A DNA stretch of 64,000 bases. It comes from Chenopodium formosanum (taxonomy: Eukaryota > Streptophyta > Magnoliopsida > Caryophyllales > Amaranthaceae). Within the stretch, counting starts at the first letter, position 1, and every line of letters starts with the position of its first letter. Of the stretch, positions 1-12,094 are shown in pieces. The notes under the pieces were generated by a model that was not told the DNA's origin, ran no database searches, and was given only the letters and a program-made list of their open reading frames with translations. The stretch spans positions 74,818,402-74,882,401 of the forward strand of contig CM044871.1 in NCBI GenBank assembly GCA_024500155.1, given 5' to 3'. Position numbers and translations under genes: made by a program.

Positions 1-1421
1 TATTTATTATTTTGGCCCAATTAATAATAAATCAGAAATGACCCGAAATTGTCAATCGACACTTAAAAATGCTGAACGAAATTAGGGTAAAAATGAATTT
101 AGATGGAAAAACAGACTACAGAATCCCACGTCACGGCAGTAAGCACCGTGTCATGAGATCCAATGTGCCACGGTGGGATTCCCCTTGACACGGTGCCTGT
201 GCTGTGACACGGGGCAAGTTCGTGTCCTTTCCGCGTAAACCCTTCACACGTTTTATTCCCCGTACCCTAATTATTTCCCTCGTCACACCGTTGTCCACCG
301 TGTCACGGGAGTTTGTCCCGTCTGACGGTGCCTGGCACCGTGCATAGTGTACTATGCCGTGTTGCGGTGTTATTTTTTTAGGGTTTTTATCCTTTTAGGG
401 TTTCGTATGTTCCCTTTACTCATTTTTTCTATAAATACCCCCTCATTTCTGATGTAAGGGGCATCAATTAATTCTCTCTTTTTCTCTCTTCTATGCTCTA
501 GCCTAAACATTACCCTACCTTTTCTATTTCAAAATTCCCTCTTTAAGCACTCCAAGGAGTCAATACTTTACTCGTGGTTCTATCCTTAAGCCAAGGCGTG
601 AAAGTTAGAACTGTTTGAGGGTTTGGCCCCAAATCAACTCTATTTAGTTTAATGTAATTTAATTAATTTTTTTTTTTATTATTTTTCCTTGAAGTCACTA
701 ACTCATTTATTATTTTATAGTTGCAAGCAAACAGAATCAAAGTAAGAATTATGTTCCTTTTATTTCTATTATTTTTCTAACGATTTTATATTGTTGGATT
801 TATTGTTAAATTGCTTCCAATATTAATATGTGTTATATTTATATTTATTGATCACCATATTGCATGTTTAAAGGGAATCTGTAATTGAATATCACGCCCA
901 TTAAGATAATTTGGACAACCAGTTTAGGTTCCTTTTTAATCTTGTTGTTAATTCAAGTGATCACGATATTTTAGAATTATGTGTTGCATTATTATTCAAC
1001 CAATTTAGCTTAATAATAGTTTGGAGCAAATTGAATATTTTGTTTATATGCCTTTGAGATCGCAGGAATCACTTTTCACTATAAGAATATAGTAGAGGCC
1101 AATACGGGCGAATGTGACTCCATGACTCACTTCGTACAATCTTCCCCGATCCTCCTTTAGTGGTTCCAAACCATATGGAGTTAGTAATCTCATGGATTAT
1201 GAATGGGGTGTAACCTTCACGGGTCAATCGTTGTTGCCTATTGTTGTCCCTTTATCGTAGTTGCCTTAAATGATCCGTGAATGGTTTACAAGTTCCTTAA
1301 AAACTTTTTGGCGGCTCCCTACTTTCCTTGTCCCTAATCGTAATGTCAATTCCCACTTCCTTTTAGTTCCAAGCATAGTCACATATGCTTTAACGTATGC
1401 GCACTTCGTACGACGCCTACA
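1..1421 (+). repeat. 5' LTR of element A (left-truncated by window edge)
   Basis: This copy matches 14,484-15,905 throughout and ends in CTACA at 1,421. The right copy shows that about 240 further LTR bases lie left of the window. A TATAAATA box at 430-437 is followed by a CT-rich leader, as expected for the U3/R boundary. The U3 part between about 125 and 365 is crowded with CCGTG/CACGG motifs that form short palindromes. Confidence 0.88.
430..437 (+). promoter_or_regulatory. TATA box of LTR A
   Basis: TATAAATA precedes a CT-rich stretch. The same box occurs at the matching place in the right LTR (14,921-14,928) and in the older LTR (about 15,933). Confidence 0.6.
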
Positions 1422-1424
1422 ATT

Positions 1425-1440
1425 TGGCGACTCCACTGGA
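1425..1440 (+). other. Primer binding site of element A (tRNA-Arg type)
   Basis: TGGCGACTCCACTGGA starts three bases after the LTR end. It complements the 3' end of plant tRNA-Arg(ACG) with one mismatch inside the first 15 bases. tRNA-Arg priming is known for Ogre/Tat-type gypsy elements. Confidence 0.75.
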
Positions 1441-1691
1441 TTTTTTTTGCTGAAATTGACAATTTCAGCGAAAAAAAAACATTCCCCGTGACACGGCGGA
1501 TTTTTAGTGGCGCGGCAAGCCCGGACTTTGCAAATTCTATTAATTATTCGATGATTGTTATTATTCTTCCATAGCGTCCGACTTCTTGACTCAGACAACC
1601 AAAAAAAAAAAAACAGAAGTCATTGTAATTTTTATTTAAGGCGAAAATAAATATGCTATAAAATATATGTGACTACAATTATTGGCATCAT

Positions 1692-1696
1692 GCGCC
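1692..1696. repeat. Target-site duplication GCGCC, left copy
   Basis: GCGCC directly precedes the TGTAG start of inner element B. The same five bases follow its other end at 12,026-12,030. Five-base duplications are typical of LTR-retrotransposon integrases. Confidence 0.9.
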
Positions 1697-3675
1697 TGTA
1701 GGGAATAATTTCAAGCTTTTAAAATCCCACTAGCTTGAACCCCACTGTGATCATACACTAAAGTACGGTGGCGTCCAAAAGGGAAGAAGATAGAGCAACA
1801 GAGCCGCCAACAAGTTTTTAAGGAACTTGTAAACCGTTCACGAGGTGAAGGTTACACCCCTTAACTATCCAAGAGATTGTCAACTCCATAAGGTCATGAA
1901 CCAAATAAGGGTTCGGGGATGAAGGTACAAATCCAACCTAAAAGAGATTGAACCTGCCCTAATAATAGGCCTCTACTTTATTCTGCTCGCATTCATGTGC
2001 GCTTTCTGACTAACATGCAATCAATAGGATTAACCCTAAACCTTTTTATCTATGTTGGTTGAATTTAATGCACAAATAAACTATTATTGGCGATCACTTG
2101 AATTTATAATCACAATTAACCTAACAAGATTATTAATTATCTTATTAAGCGTGGTTACAAGTACCAATTCCCTTTAAGCATGCAATAAAAGGTGATCAAG
2201 CAATAAATAATAAATATAATGCATATCAAGCAACATAACAAATAATCAACATCATTAATAATAATAATATCAATCATAATTAATAATAATCATAATCATG
2301 TTAAAGCATAGCAAGATCCTAGGCATGATACTAACAAGATTAATAACAAACCCTAGCATGTCACTAAACAATAAAAATCAAATCTTTAACCCTAACATGA
2401 TACTAACATGAACAAATATTAGGAAGAATATAGGAAGCATCGTACTTTTAATCATACTTGATATTAAAGTTACCCTAGACATGATACTTGGAATTTATTG
2501 TTGTCTCCCTAAACATCAAATTAAGGAAAACATCCTAACATGATACTAGGAATCAAAACAATCTAAGCATGATTTCTACATCATAATATCAATAAATCAA
2601 TTAAAGTACTTATTTTGATGCCTCGTACCTCTTTATAATAACAAAATACACACGTTAGTAACTTCAAGGAAAATAATAATCAAACAATTAAATTAAATAA
2701 TTGAAAAAGAGATTTGGGACCAAACCCTCAGAAATTAAAACCTTTCACATCTAGGGCGAAGGCAACTTCGAATATGGCTAAGTGTTTCTAGATTTTGTGA
2801 ATGCGGAATTTTGTATGAAAAAAGCAAGAAAGAATATTTATTGAGAATTGATGAATGAAAGATCAAGATGAATGAATGTAGATGAAGAAAATTAATTAAT
2901 TGGTGAATGAAAACTCGTGAATGAAGAGAGTTGATGAATGAAAACGGAGTTTTTGATAAGATATTTATAGAGAAAATCATCCAAAAACGATAATTTAACA
3001 AAACAGAGTCTGAAGATCGCAAAACAACATTGGCGCCAACCATGGCTAGCTGGCGCCAGCACCAGTGGCTAGCGCCAGGCGCCAATGGCTAGCGCCTGGC
3101 GCCAAGGCCTGGGGTTGGACGCCAAACTGGATTTCAACGCGTTTTCGAAAATCTGATAAATTTCCTGTACTAGAAGAAAAAATAATATAATTTCTTCGAA
3201 AATGCTATTTGATCTTGATTAAAACTCTGAAAAGTCCTAATTGAATTAGGAATGAAAAGAAACTTCTAGAATATTCTAGAAGACTAAAACCATTCCTAAT
3301 TGCATTAGGAATGATAAATCATATTAGGCCCTCCCCTAGATCATTGGGCCGTACATAAAGCTCAAACCGGGCCCAGTTTAGTAAATTGGCCATAACTTCC
3401 TCAATATTCATCGGAATTGGGCTTATAATATATCGTTGGAAAGGTCTTTTCAAGCCCCATCCAACTACACCACTATTGGACCCATATCATGGACCAACCA
3501 AACTGGATTGGCTGTTTTCTTTAAAAATAAAGTTTTCAAAATCAGGGAGAAGAAAAGAAATAAAACTTTCCGCAACACTAGACCTTTCCACACCTTCGTT
3601 TCATTCGATTATGATTCGACGTGAAAGGCACTCATCACCGGGTTTGGTTTTGGGAGACACAAATGGGTGTCTACA
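1697..3675 (-). repeat. 3' LTR of element B
   Basis: The copy starts TGTAGGG and ends GTCTACA, which is an inverted TGTAG/CTACA pair. On the minus strand the TATA box lies at 2,962-2,969. A cluster of GGCGCC/GCGCC palindromes lies at about 3,030-3,115 in U3. AT-rich ATAATAAT stretches fill the R/U5 side. Confidence 0.92.
2962..2969 (-). promoter_or_regulatory. TATA box in LTR B (3' copy)
   Basis: TATAAATA on the minus strand, repeated at 11,312-11,319 in the 5' LTR, where it would drive the element's transcript. Confidence 0.55.
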
Positions 3676-3690
3676 GAAGCCCCCACTTTG
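3676..3690 (-). other. Polypurine tract of element B
   Basis: Read on the minus strand, AAGTGGGGGCTTC abuts the TGTAG start of the 3' LTR. A purine-rich tract at this place is the plus-strand primer site of LTR retrotransposons. Confidence 0.65.
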
Positions 3691-4429
3691 ACTGAGTTTG
3701 GGGAAACGCAAGTTTCGAAAACGAAAGTCAAAGTATCGATAGGGATGGAGAATGATTCAGAACGTTCTGCGATCCTAAATCAATCTTGTAACGCCGATAC
3801 CTGCAAAACTAGCATTAGTTAAACAGATAAAAGAGTTAAGAGACGCGTATCTTGCACCGTCGAGCACACGTCTCTGAAAGTAACCGATTATTGTTGTACT
3901 GTTTTGTTTTGATGACCTCCTGCAAGCTAGAGAATGCCATCCCGCTTGAAAACCGCTACGCCTGTAACTACTTCCAAATTAGAAGATTGCTTCGCCTGAA
4001 ATTATCCTCCTCCGCTATGATAATATTCCACGTCCGAGGGAACATCATCGAAGATTATTTCTCTCGAAATAATCCACATCCGCATTGATAATATCCCACG
4101 TCCAAGGGATTACTATCGAAGATTGCTTCTCTTGAAACAATCCTCAGTTATTTGTGACAACTCTCCACAATCTAGGGAACGCCACCTTGCTGTTTCGAGG
4201 TTCACTCGTCTCTGAACAAAGAGCTTCTTTTTGATATGTTCACGCCTCTAAACAAAGAGCTTCTTTTTCCCGCTGTGATAGTCTTAGAAAAGATCACTGC
4301 TTTTTAATATTTGCTATGCCAGTACGTCGACGCTTTACTACTTGTTTACCAGTATGTCGGTGCTTTTGCTGTGATGACAATCCTCTTTTCTTTGGGAATA
4401 GTTGCCAACATAACTCTTGTATGATGTAT

Positions 4430-5140
4430 GACAATCCGATTTAGGGAAAGTTTTTAATGCTTCGTAACAATCCATCCTTGGAAATGTTGCCACGATGAAG
4501 CGACAATCCGTACCTCGGAAAATTTGTCAAAATCCAATCTTTGGAAAAGTTGCCAATGCTTCGTAACAATCTTTCATAAGAACTTTGCTACGATCGACAA
4601 TCCAAATCTTGGAATATAACTCTTGAAAGCAATCCACCTTGGAAATTTTCCAACGCTATGCGACAATCCTTTTGGGAAAATATTGCCACTATTGACAATC
4701 CACGTCTTGGAACATTTGCAAAAAAAAGAGTCGACCGACAATCCACTTCGGGAAATTTGCCACTTATTGAAATGAATGACAATCCACATTGAGGAACTTT
4801 TGTCGATATTTATGATGAATAGAAACCTACAACAATCCTTTGGGAAATTTTGCTATAGGGAACTGGTTGTATGAAAAACCAATCTCGGAAAACTTGCCAG
4901 CGATCTATGAATGTATGACAATCCGAACTTGGAAAAACTTGCCAAACAAAGAAGGAGCACGACAATCCACGCTTGGAAACTTTGCCAGAGATGACAATCC
5001 AATCTTTGAAAAATTGTCGTTGAAGAAGATGCACGACAATCCATATTTGGAAATATTGTCAGTTGGGGATGACAATCCAATTTTTGGAAAACTTTGTCGT
5101 TTAATAAGAATGCGCGACAATCCATATTTGGAAATATTGT
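4430..5140. repeat. Degenerate tandem array with CGACAATCC core
   Basis: About 18 copies of a (C)GACAATCC core recur every 30-55 bases, each usually followed by a TTGGAAA step and TTGCCA. Examples start near 4,430, 4,596, 4,660, 4,694, 4,735, 4,777, 4,916, 4,959, 4,992, 5,032, 5,068 and 5,114. The array lies between gag and the 3' LTR of element B. Peptide-like repeats in its translations simply reflect the DNA repeat. Tat-lineage elements are known to carry tandem repeats in this region. Confidence 0.8.
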
Positions 5141-5494
5141 CGTTTAAGTGCTTGCTTTTGAACCGATTGTAATGAGCCAGTGTTTTAGGCGCTTAAGCTA
5201 AGTGAGACGATTTTTTGTCAGGTCAATCACTTACTATGATTGTAATCGAGCCGACTACTAATCATGTCAAATTGCTTATAGGGGCTAACTGGCGTACCAA
5301 GGAACCCGAAATTGCTGCATGAGGTCGAAATCACCTTTCTGGGAGGCTTCGAGCTCTGTCGTTGCTGAGATATCTCTGGCGCCAAGAATTGGAATAGGGT
5401 CTTCCCTATTCTGCTACACCTGTATTTATTTTTTACTATAGAACTTTGCCAATCTTTTTAATTATCTTAGGGTTGACCTAAGGCTTAATGTTGC

Positions 5495-5680
5495 TTGACT
5501 CATCGACTTGACACGACTCAAGGTATAAACTGGACTCGATATGTTTGACTGACTCGAGGTTGACTCGACTCGAAGTGTAATGACACATGTGTTAGACTCA
5601 AATCAAAGTGATATGACACGACGTGACTCAATGTGTACATGACTCGTGTGTGCATTGTAATGTGATCGTGCGACTCGAAA
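5495..5680. repeat. GACTCG/GACTCA motif cluster in element B
   Basis: The hexamers GACTCG, GACTCA and GACTTG recur many times within less than 200 bases. A second, looser cluster lies at about 8,690-8,790, on the other side of gag. The function is unknown, and it may be a decayed short tandem repeat. Confidence 0.5.
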
Positions 5681-7240
5681 AATGCAAAAAAGAAAAAAAT
5701 TTCCGTCAATTTTGTGGAGGGTACCGACTTTCTCCCGAAAAATAAAGGCGTGAAAAAGAAAATCAAAAGTTTTAAGATGCATGTTGAATGAGCTTAGTCA
5801 AATGTTGTTTGATACTATCTCTCAGGGTGCAAGGATTAATTCATCCTAGGCTATCTCAACTGTTGACTCCATGATGAAAGTATTTGGGTAACTTAGGCAC
5901 GGAGGCTAAGCACTTCATACTTCGTGATGCAATGACCATTATGGTTGATGAGTGATGTTGATATGACAAGGCATGCTTCAGCGTTGTGTTAAAATTTCAT
6001 GACAAAGGGTTCCTAAGGGAAGTATATTTGGTCATGTATCTGTGCAGTGTGTGAAAGTGACACTAAAGCTAGGCCGCAAGAGCTAAGTGTGTGGGAAAAT
6101 ATTATTGTTAGAAGAGCCAAATAATGGTGACTCTTAGGCTAGGTAAGCTAATGATGTAGGGATCAAGCCCCCAAGTCTAGCTTTAAGTGAAAAGGGATGA
6201 GCATAGTAAATCCCTTGATATGATCATGGTGGAAGTGTGTGAAAGTGAGTATGAATGCATTTTTATTACGGTCGCACCTCGATGTGAGGTTGACTACGTA
6301 TCTGTTAGGAATCAGGCCGAACGTAGCTCTAGCCAAACCTCGCACAAGTGTGTATACCTCAAAAAGGTCTTTTTAAGGGTTGTAACGTGGTCAGGCTAAA
6401 GGTTTAAAGAAGAAGGGGATAAAGGCTCAAGACCCTAGATAAGCCCCCCAAGGTGTGCAACCTCGCTTTTGAATCTTTATATTTATGCTTGAGTTTCTAC
6501 TCTTTATTAGCTCTTTCTTTTGTTTTTAGCATCTATTTTATTTTTATAAGTGTGGACAATCCCGAACATGCGGTCTATCACTCACTTGGCATTCATGTTT
6601 CTCAGGCACGGTACCGAGCACTCGATAAGAGACGCAATCTAAGACATGTTCTTATCGAAGATATTTTCATATCAAAGACATTGGAACACTTGCCCTTTTG
6701 TACACTTTTTCGTTTTTTTATTATTGCTTATTTTTTTCTATTTTAATTTTATTTTAATCACTCAAGCCCCTTTTTTTTTTTTAGAATTGCATAAGTTGCA
6801 CACCATCCCATCCCAAGGTTAGGTAGATGTAGGTTGAAAAAAGAAGGGTCTGTCGTTAGACGAGGCTTAAAGTGGTTTATGAAGAAAGGATGTATAATTG
6901 AAGAGTGAAAGGAGATATGATGTGGCTACAAGGGTTGCCTTAAATCATTGGTATACCTTGTGCTTAATTCAACATTTTTTTTATTTTTTTTTTATTTTTT
7001 TTATTTTTTTTAAATGCAATATTAACGCAATGATCATATATAAGGAAATAAATGCTCATTTTATTAAAAGAAAAAAGGAAAGCAAAAAAAATCCTACAAA
7101 ATAAATCTAAGGAAATGAAAGGAAAGGATGCCTATGCTAGACTTATTGGGGAAAGGAAAAAATGAAAAAGAAATAGAAAAAGATGTCATGAAATCTTTTC
7201 ATCAAAACTCGCCTCTTGTCTTGTGTTGTTTGCTCCGACA

Positions 7241-8359
7241 TCATCCAGTCTTCTCGCTAATTAGAGGCAATGGGATTTTATTTGCTTCTATGAGATATTG
7301 AATGAGATTTTGAAACCTGTAGCATTCATCAGTAGTATGACCGCGCCCTCGATGGTACTTGCAATAGGAGTTTGGATTCCATCTCGAAGATCGATTTTCT
7401 GGTGTCGGATCCTCGGTAGGGCCAATAGGTTTGATTAATCCTCGATCATAGAGACGATCGAAAGCAGCATCGTAGGTCATTCCAATGGGTGTGAACTCTC
7501 GCCTGGGTTTCCTTTTAGATCCTTGACTATCTATGGCTAAGACATCATTATGGTCAAAGGTACTAACATTATTACTAGAGTGGGCGTTTTCGGAAGAAGA
7601 AGGATTGTCGCTCTTCTTTCCTTTCCAGCCACCGTGGTTGCTATTGTTAGTAGCTTTTGATTTAACCAAGTCATCTTCAATATTGATTCCAATATCATAA
7701 ACGACCTTAAAGGTATGAAGGTTATTTTGATATTTGAGATGCTTGGAATATTTTTCTTGGAGGTTTTTAATGAACATTCTTACGGACTCTTTTTCGGTGG
7801 GGACCTCAATCATCTTGGCGGAAGTTTCCCTCCATTTATTAAAGAAAGAAGTAAAGCCTTCATTCTCTTTTTGTCTTAGCATCTCGAGTAGTCTATGGTC
7901 GGTTTCAACTTAGATATTGCACTTGTACCTACCAACGAAAGCGTTTACTATCGATTCCCAGGTAGAGGTTTTCTCCTTGTCAAGGGAGAAGAACCATTGT
8001 GGGCAAACGGTTTCAAGAGATAGTGGGAACAGAGAAGGGAAAACCTTCTTATCGATACTCTTAATGTTCATTATGGTTTCGAAAGCTCTTAGATGAAAGT
8101 AAGGGTTATCTGTTGCCTTGAATTTAGGGATGTCAGTGGCGTTGAACTTGTGCGGAAGAAGTTCCTTGTCCAGCGAGACCCCTTGTGAACTCATGCCCTG
8201 AAATTTATAGTCACTAGATAGCTTGCTTAGACTTTCTTGCATGAGATCCATCTGTTGTTGCTTCACGGGATCATCGACCTTAAGTGTGAGGAGCTTCAGT
8301 GTCTCAGTCATGGTAGCCAATTGGTTCTTAAGATCATTGACTTCTTCTTGAGTTGCCAT
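7241..8359 (-). pseudogene. Ty3/gypsy gag of element B, broken by an in-frame stop
   Basis: This encodes the capsid/nucleocapsid polyprotein of a plant gypsy element. Two same-frame stretches (8,359-7,910 and 7,882-7,241) are separated by a single TAA at 7,910-7,912. The first part has a helical N-terminal segment followed by a gag core (key positions: PKF, a W in a TWE step, and a final VGRYK). The second continues the retrotransposon-gag pattern with a basic linker. It ends in a zinc-knuckle-like segment, CKYHRGRGHTTDEC, of the variant form common in Tat-type gag. No pol follows. The stop and the missing pol make it non-functional as it stands, unless the stop is read through. I infer that copies elsewhere may be intact. 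Confidence 0.85.
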
Positions 8360-10022
8360 TATCTTCTTAGCCTTCCTCTTTTGACGAATCGGTTTATCAA
8401 AAAGCGAGACTTGAATAAAGAGGTTGTCCTTGATTAATCGCCCTTCTCTCCTCGACCAAGTACTGTGGGAAAGGAAATTGGGGATATTTATTGTTAATTA
8501 TTTGACTCAAACTTTATTCAACATGCAATGGATGGAGGAAGTGAAGAAAAATTGGAATAGAATGTGAAAGAAGATTTAGATGGAGGGATATGAAGAATTA
8601 GGAATAGAATGTACCCCCCAACTCAAATGACGGAAAAGACCGACTCATGCATGAACCTAAGACATGGTCATGGTGATGTATACTCAAAGTGTGTGATAAG
8701 ACTAGTGAGTGTAGGTGACATGTTAAGACTCGTGTCATGACCATGTGGCTAGACTATGTGACCAAGACTCGATTAATGACTTGACAAGGTGTTATTGACA
8801 GCGAAAATTAACCGAATTAATTAGCAAACTGGTTAATTAGACCCTAGGTGATGACTCGACCAATAATCCAAACTGTCGGCCAAGCGACAGGACTGGCGTC
8901 GCATTATGGTGGTTGGCGCTAGACAATTTAGTTAATGTCTGGCGCTACACACTATAATGTGGCGCTACAGCTCAGACCTTGGCGCCAATAGTGGAGCTTC
9001 GGTCTGGGACTGTTTTCGGTATTATTAGTCAACTGGGGTATGCCTAAAGTCGTACTAGGTCAATCCCGATTAAAAAAAAAACTTTATTGATTTAAATTAA
9101 TTAATTAATTAATTAGGCAAAGTTCTTTAAGTCATTAATTTTTAATCTCAACACAAAACAACAAACGGTTAAGAGAAACATATAATATATATGCACAACA
9201 AATAATGCACAATTAGTCAAGTAGGCACAATATGATGCAATGAGTTCGCAACCTAACCATGGCTCTAGTTCTCTAAAGTTCGGGATATGGTTTAGTCAAT
9301 AGAGGGTCCATGATTAATTGTCCGGATGCACCGCGCGGAAGCCTAACCGTGAAGGGTTGGCGCGTGTGGATGGGACACCGTGAGTTTTAGAAAAAAAAAC
9401 TCACTTCCATGGTTTGGTGAATTCAACATCTCAGATGTACCCTTTGTTGCCAGGAGCGTTCAATCGGGTAGATAGAACATGAATTCCCAGAGGGTTATGT
9501 CCATATGTAGAACACATATGGGTTTCAGAAAAGTGAGAAAAAATTCAATCAGGAAGCAGGATCGAGCAAACAATACGAAAAGCCGGTCGAAATTAGAACG
9601 CACATTTCTGGCTCGGTATTGGGGGAAATTGGCGCCAGCAAACAGAGTCTGGCGCCAACTTTTAACTGTAGCGCCTGGCGCGAATACTGGCGTCTGGCGC
9701 TACGGCTAAAAGTTTGGCGCCAAGCTCTGGCCCCTGACGCTACTTCCCACATGCCTCAGCAGCTTTCTGTGCTCAATAAAATCATCCAGTTTCGCGCGGT
9801 GTTATTTCAGTCCTAGTTGTGAAAGACATTTCTCAAATTTCCTACGTGTAAAATCCTATGTTTTTTATTCATTACGGATGGTATTTCCAATGAGAACCTT
9901 TTTATGCATATGACAATAATGTTACTCAAAATTACGCACATGAAATACTTAGAACTTTTCGAGTCTCATCCACTCATTCTAAATCATTGCCGAAACAAAT
10001 TCAGGAATTGAAATAGAAATCC
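8360..10022 (-). other. Leader region of element B between primer site and gag
   Basis: This 1.66-kb stretch has no coding potential I can support. It holds two clusters of GGCGCC/GGCGCT palindromes, at about 8,880-9,000 and 9,625-9,745. They resemble the cluster in U3 of the same element's LTRs. The rest is ordinary AT-rich sequence with a TTAATTAA run near 9,100. Confidence 0.6.
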
Positions 10023-10040
10023 TCCCCAGTGGAGTCGCCA
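10023..10040 (-). other. Primer binding site of element B (tRNA-Arg)
   Basis: On the minus strand TGGCGACTCCACTGGGGA lies six bases inside the 5' LTR. It complements the 3' end of plant tRNA-Arg(ACG) except for one base. Together with the polypurine tract it fixes the element's orientation. Confidence 0.85.
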
Positions 10041-10046
10041 AAAAAC

Positions 10047-12025
10047 TTTAGGGAATAGTTTCAAGCTTTTAAAATCCCACTAGCTTGAACCCCACTGTGA
10101 TCATACACTAGAGTACGGTGGCGTCTAAAAGGGAAGAAGATAAAGCAAAAAAGTCGCCAACAAGTTTTTAAGGAACTTGTAAACCATTCACGAGGTGAAG
10201 GTTACACCCCTTAACGATCCAAGAGATCGTCAACTCCATAAGGTCATGAACCAAATAAGGGTTCGGGGATGAAGGTACAAATCCAACCTAAAAGAGATTG
10301 AACCTGCCCTAATAATAGGCCTCTACTTTATTCTGCTCGTATTCATGTGCGCTTTCTGACTAACATGCAATCAATAGGATTAACCCTAAACCTGTTTATC
10401 TATGTTGGTTGAATTTAATGCACAAATAAACTATTATTGGAGATCACTTGAATTTATAATCACAATTAACCTAACAAGATTATTAATTATCTTATTAAGC
10501 GTGGTTACAAGTACCAATTCCGTTTAAGCATGCAATAAAAGGTGATCAAGCAATAAATAATAAATATAATGCATATCAAGCAACATAACAAATAATCAAC
10601 ATCATTAATAATAATAATATCAATCATAATTAATAATAATCATAATCATATTAAAGCATAGCAAGATCCTAGGCATGATACTAACAAGATTAATAACAAA
10701 CCCTAGCATGTCACTAAACAATAAAAATCAAATCTTTAACCCTAACATGATACTAACATGAACAAATATTAGGAAGAATATAGGAAGCATCGTACTTTTA
10801 ATCATACTTGATATTAAAGTTACCCTAGACATGATACTAGGAATTTATTGTTGTCACCCTAAACATCAAATTAAGGAAAACATCCTAACATGATACTAGG
10901 AATCAAAACAATCTAAGCATGATTTCTACATCATAATATCAATAAATCAATTAAAGTACTTACTTTGATGCCTCGTATCTCTTTATAATAACAAAATACA
11001 CACGTTAGTAACTTCAAGGAAAATAATAATCAAACAATTAAATTAAATAATTGAAAAAGAGATTTGGGACCAAAACCTCAGAAATTAAAACCTTTCACAT
11101 CTAAGGCGAAGACAACTTCGAATATGGCTAAGTGTTTCCAGATCTTGTGAATGCGGAATTTTGTATGAAAAAAGCAAGAAAGAATATTTATTGAGAATTG
11201 ATGAATGAAAGATCAAGATGAATGAATGTAGTTGAAGAGAATTAATTAATTGGTGAATGAAAACTCGTGAATGAAGAGAGTTGATGAATGAAAACTGAGT
11301 TTTTGATACAATATTTATAGAGAAAATCATCCAAAAACAATAATTTAACAAAACAAAGTCTGAAGATCGCAAAACAACATTGGCGCCAACCCTGGCTAGC
11401 TGGCGCCAGCACCAGTGGCTAGCGCCTGGCGCCAAGCCTGGTTCCAGGCGCCAAGGCCTGGGGTTGGACGCCAAACTGGATTTCAACGCGTTTTCGAAAA
11501 TCTGATAAATTTCCTGTACTGGAAGATAAAATAATATAATTTCTTCGAAAATGCTATTTGATCTTGATTAAAACTCTGAAAAGTCCTAATTGAATTAGGA
11601 ATGAAAAAAACCTTATAGAATATTCTAGAAGACTAAAACCATTCCTAATTGCATTAGGAATGATAAATCATATTAGGTCCTCCCCTAGATCATTGGGCCG
11701 TACATAAAGCTCAAATCGGGCCTAGTTTAGTAAATTGGCCATAACTTCCTCAATATTCATCGGAATTGGGCTTATAATATATCGTTGGAAAGGTCTTTTT
11801 AAGCCCCATCCAACTACACCACTATTGGACCCATATCATAGACCAACCAAACTGGATTGGCTGTTTTCTTTAAAAATAAAGTTTTCAAAATCAGGGAGAA
11901 GAAAAGAAATAAAACTTTCCGCAATACTAGACCTTTCCACACCTTCGTTTCATTCGATTATGATTCGACGTGAAAGGCACTCATCACCGGGTTTGGTTTT
12001 GGGGAGACACAAATGGGTGTCTATA
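10047..12025 (-). repeat. 5' LTR of element B
   Basis: This is the same length as the left LTR (1,979 bp) and almost identical to it. Terminal decay gives TTTAG...CTATA. TATAAATA lies at 11,312-11,319 on the minus strand. The GGCGCC palindrome cluster lies at about 11,380-11,470, with a local indel relative to the left copy. Confidence 0.92.
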
Positions 12026-12030
12026 GCGCC
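12026..12030. repeat. Target-site duplication GCGCC, right copy
   Basis: It follows CTATA of the right LTR of element B and matches 1,692-1,696 exactly. Confidence 0.9.
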
Positions 12031-12094
12031 TTATTTAAAAATAAAAATTATAAATCATATAAACAAAGCAATATTGATATAATCCTTCTTCACT

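Larger units (their letters stand above)
1697..12025 (-). mobile_element. Inner LTR retrotransposon B, complete but gag-only
   Basis: This 10,329-bp element is bounded by two 1,979-bp LTRs (1,697-3,675 and 10,047-12,025) and a perfect GCGCC duplication. Primer site, gag and polypurine tract all lie on the minus strand, so the 5' LTR is the right one. The left LTR ends are TGTAG...CTACA; the right copy has decayed to TTTAG...CTATA. The only coding trace is a broken gag at 7,241-8,359. The 3.5 kb between gag and the 3' LTR contains no protease, reverse transcriptase, RNase H or integrase. This is the layout of a terminal-repeat gag-only element that would need pol from a relative. By eye the LTRs differ at roughly two to three bases per hundred, so insertion is fairly recent. 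Confidence 0.93.

Noticed and set aside
4574..5172. Several overlapping ORFs on both strands with repeated DNP/LEILS- or DCR-like peptides
   Set aside because: They are translations of the CGACAATCC tandem DNA repeat, occur in many frames at once, and have no start or codon support.
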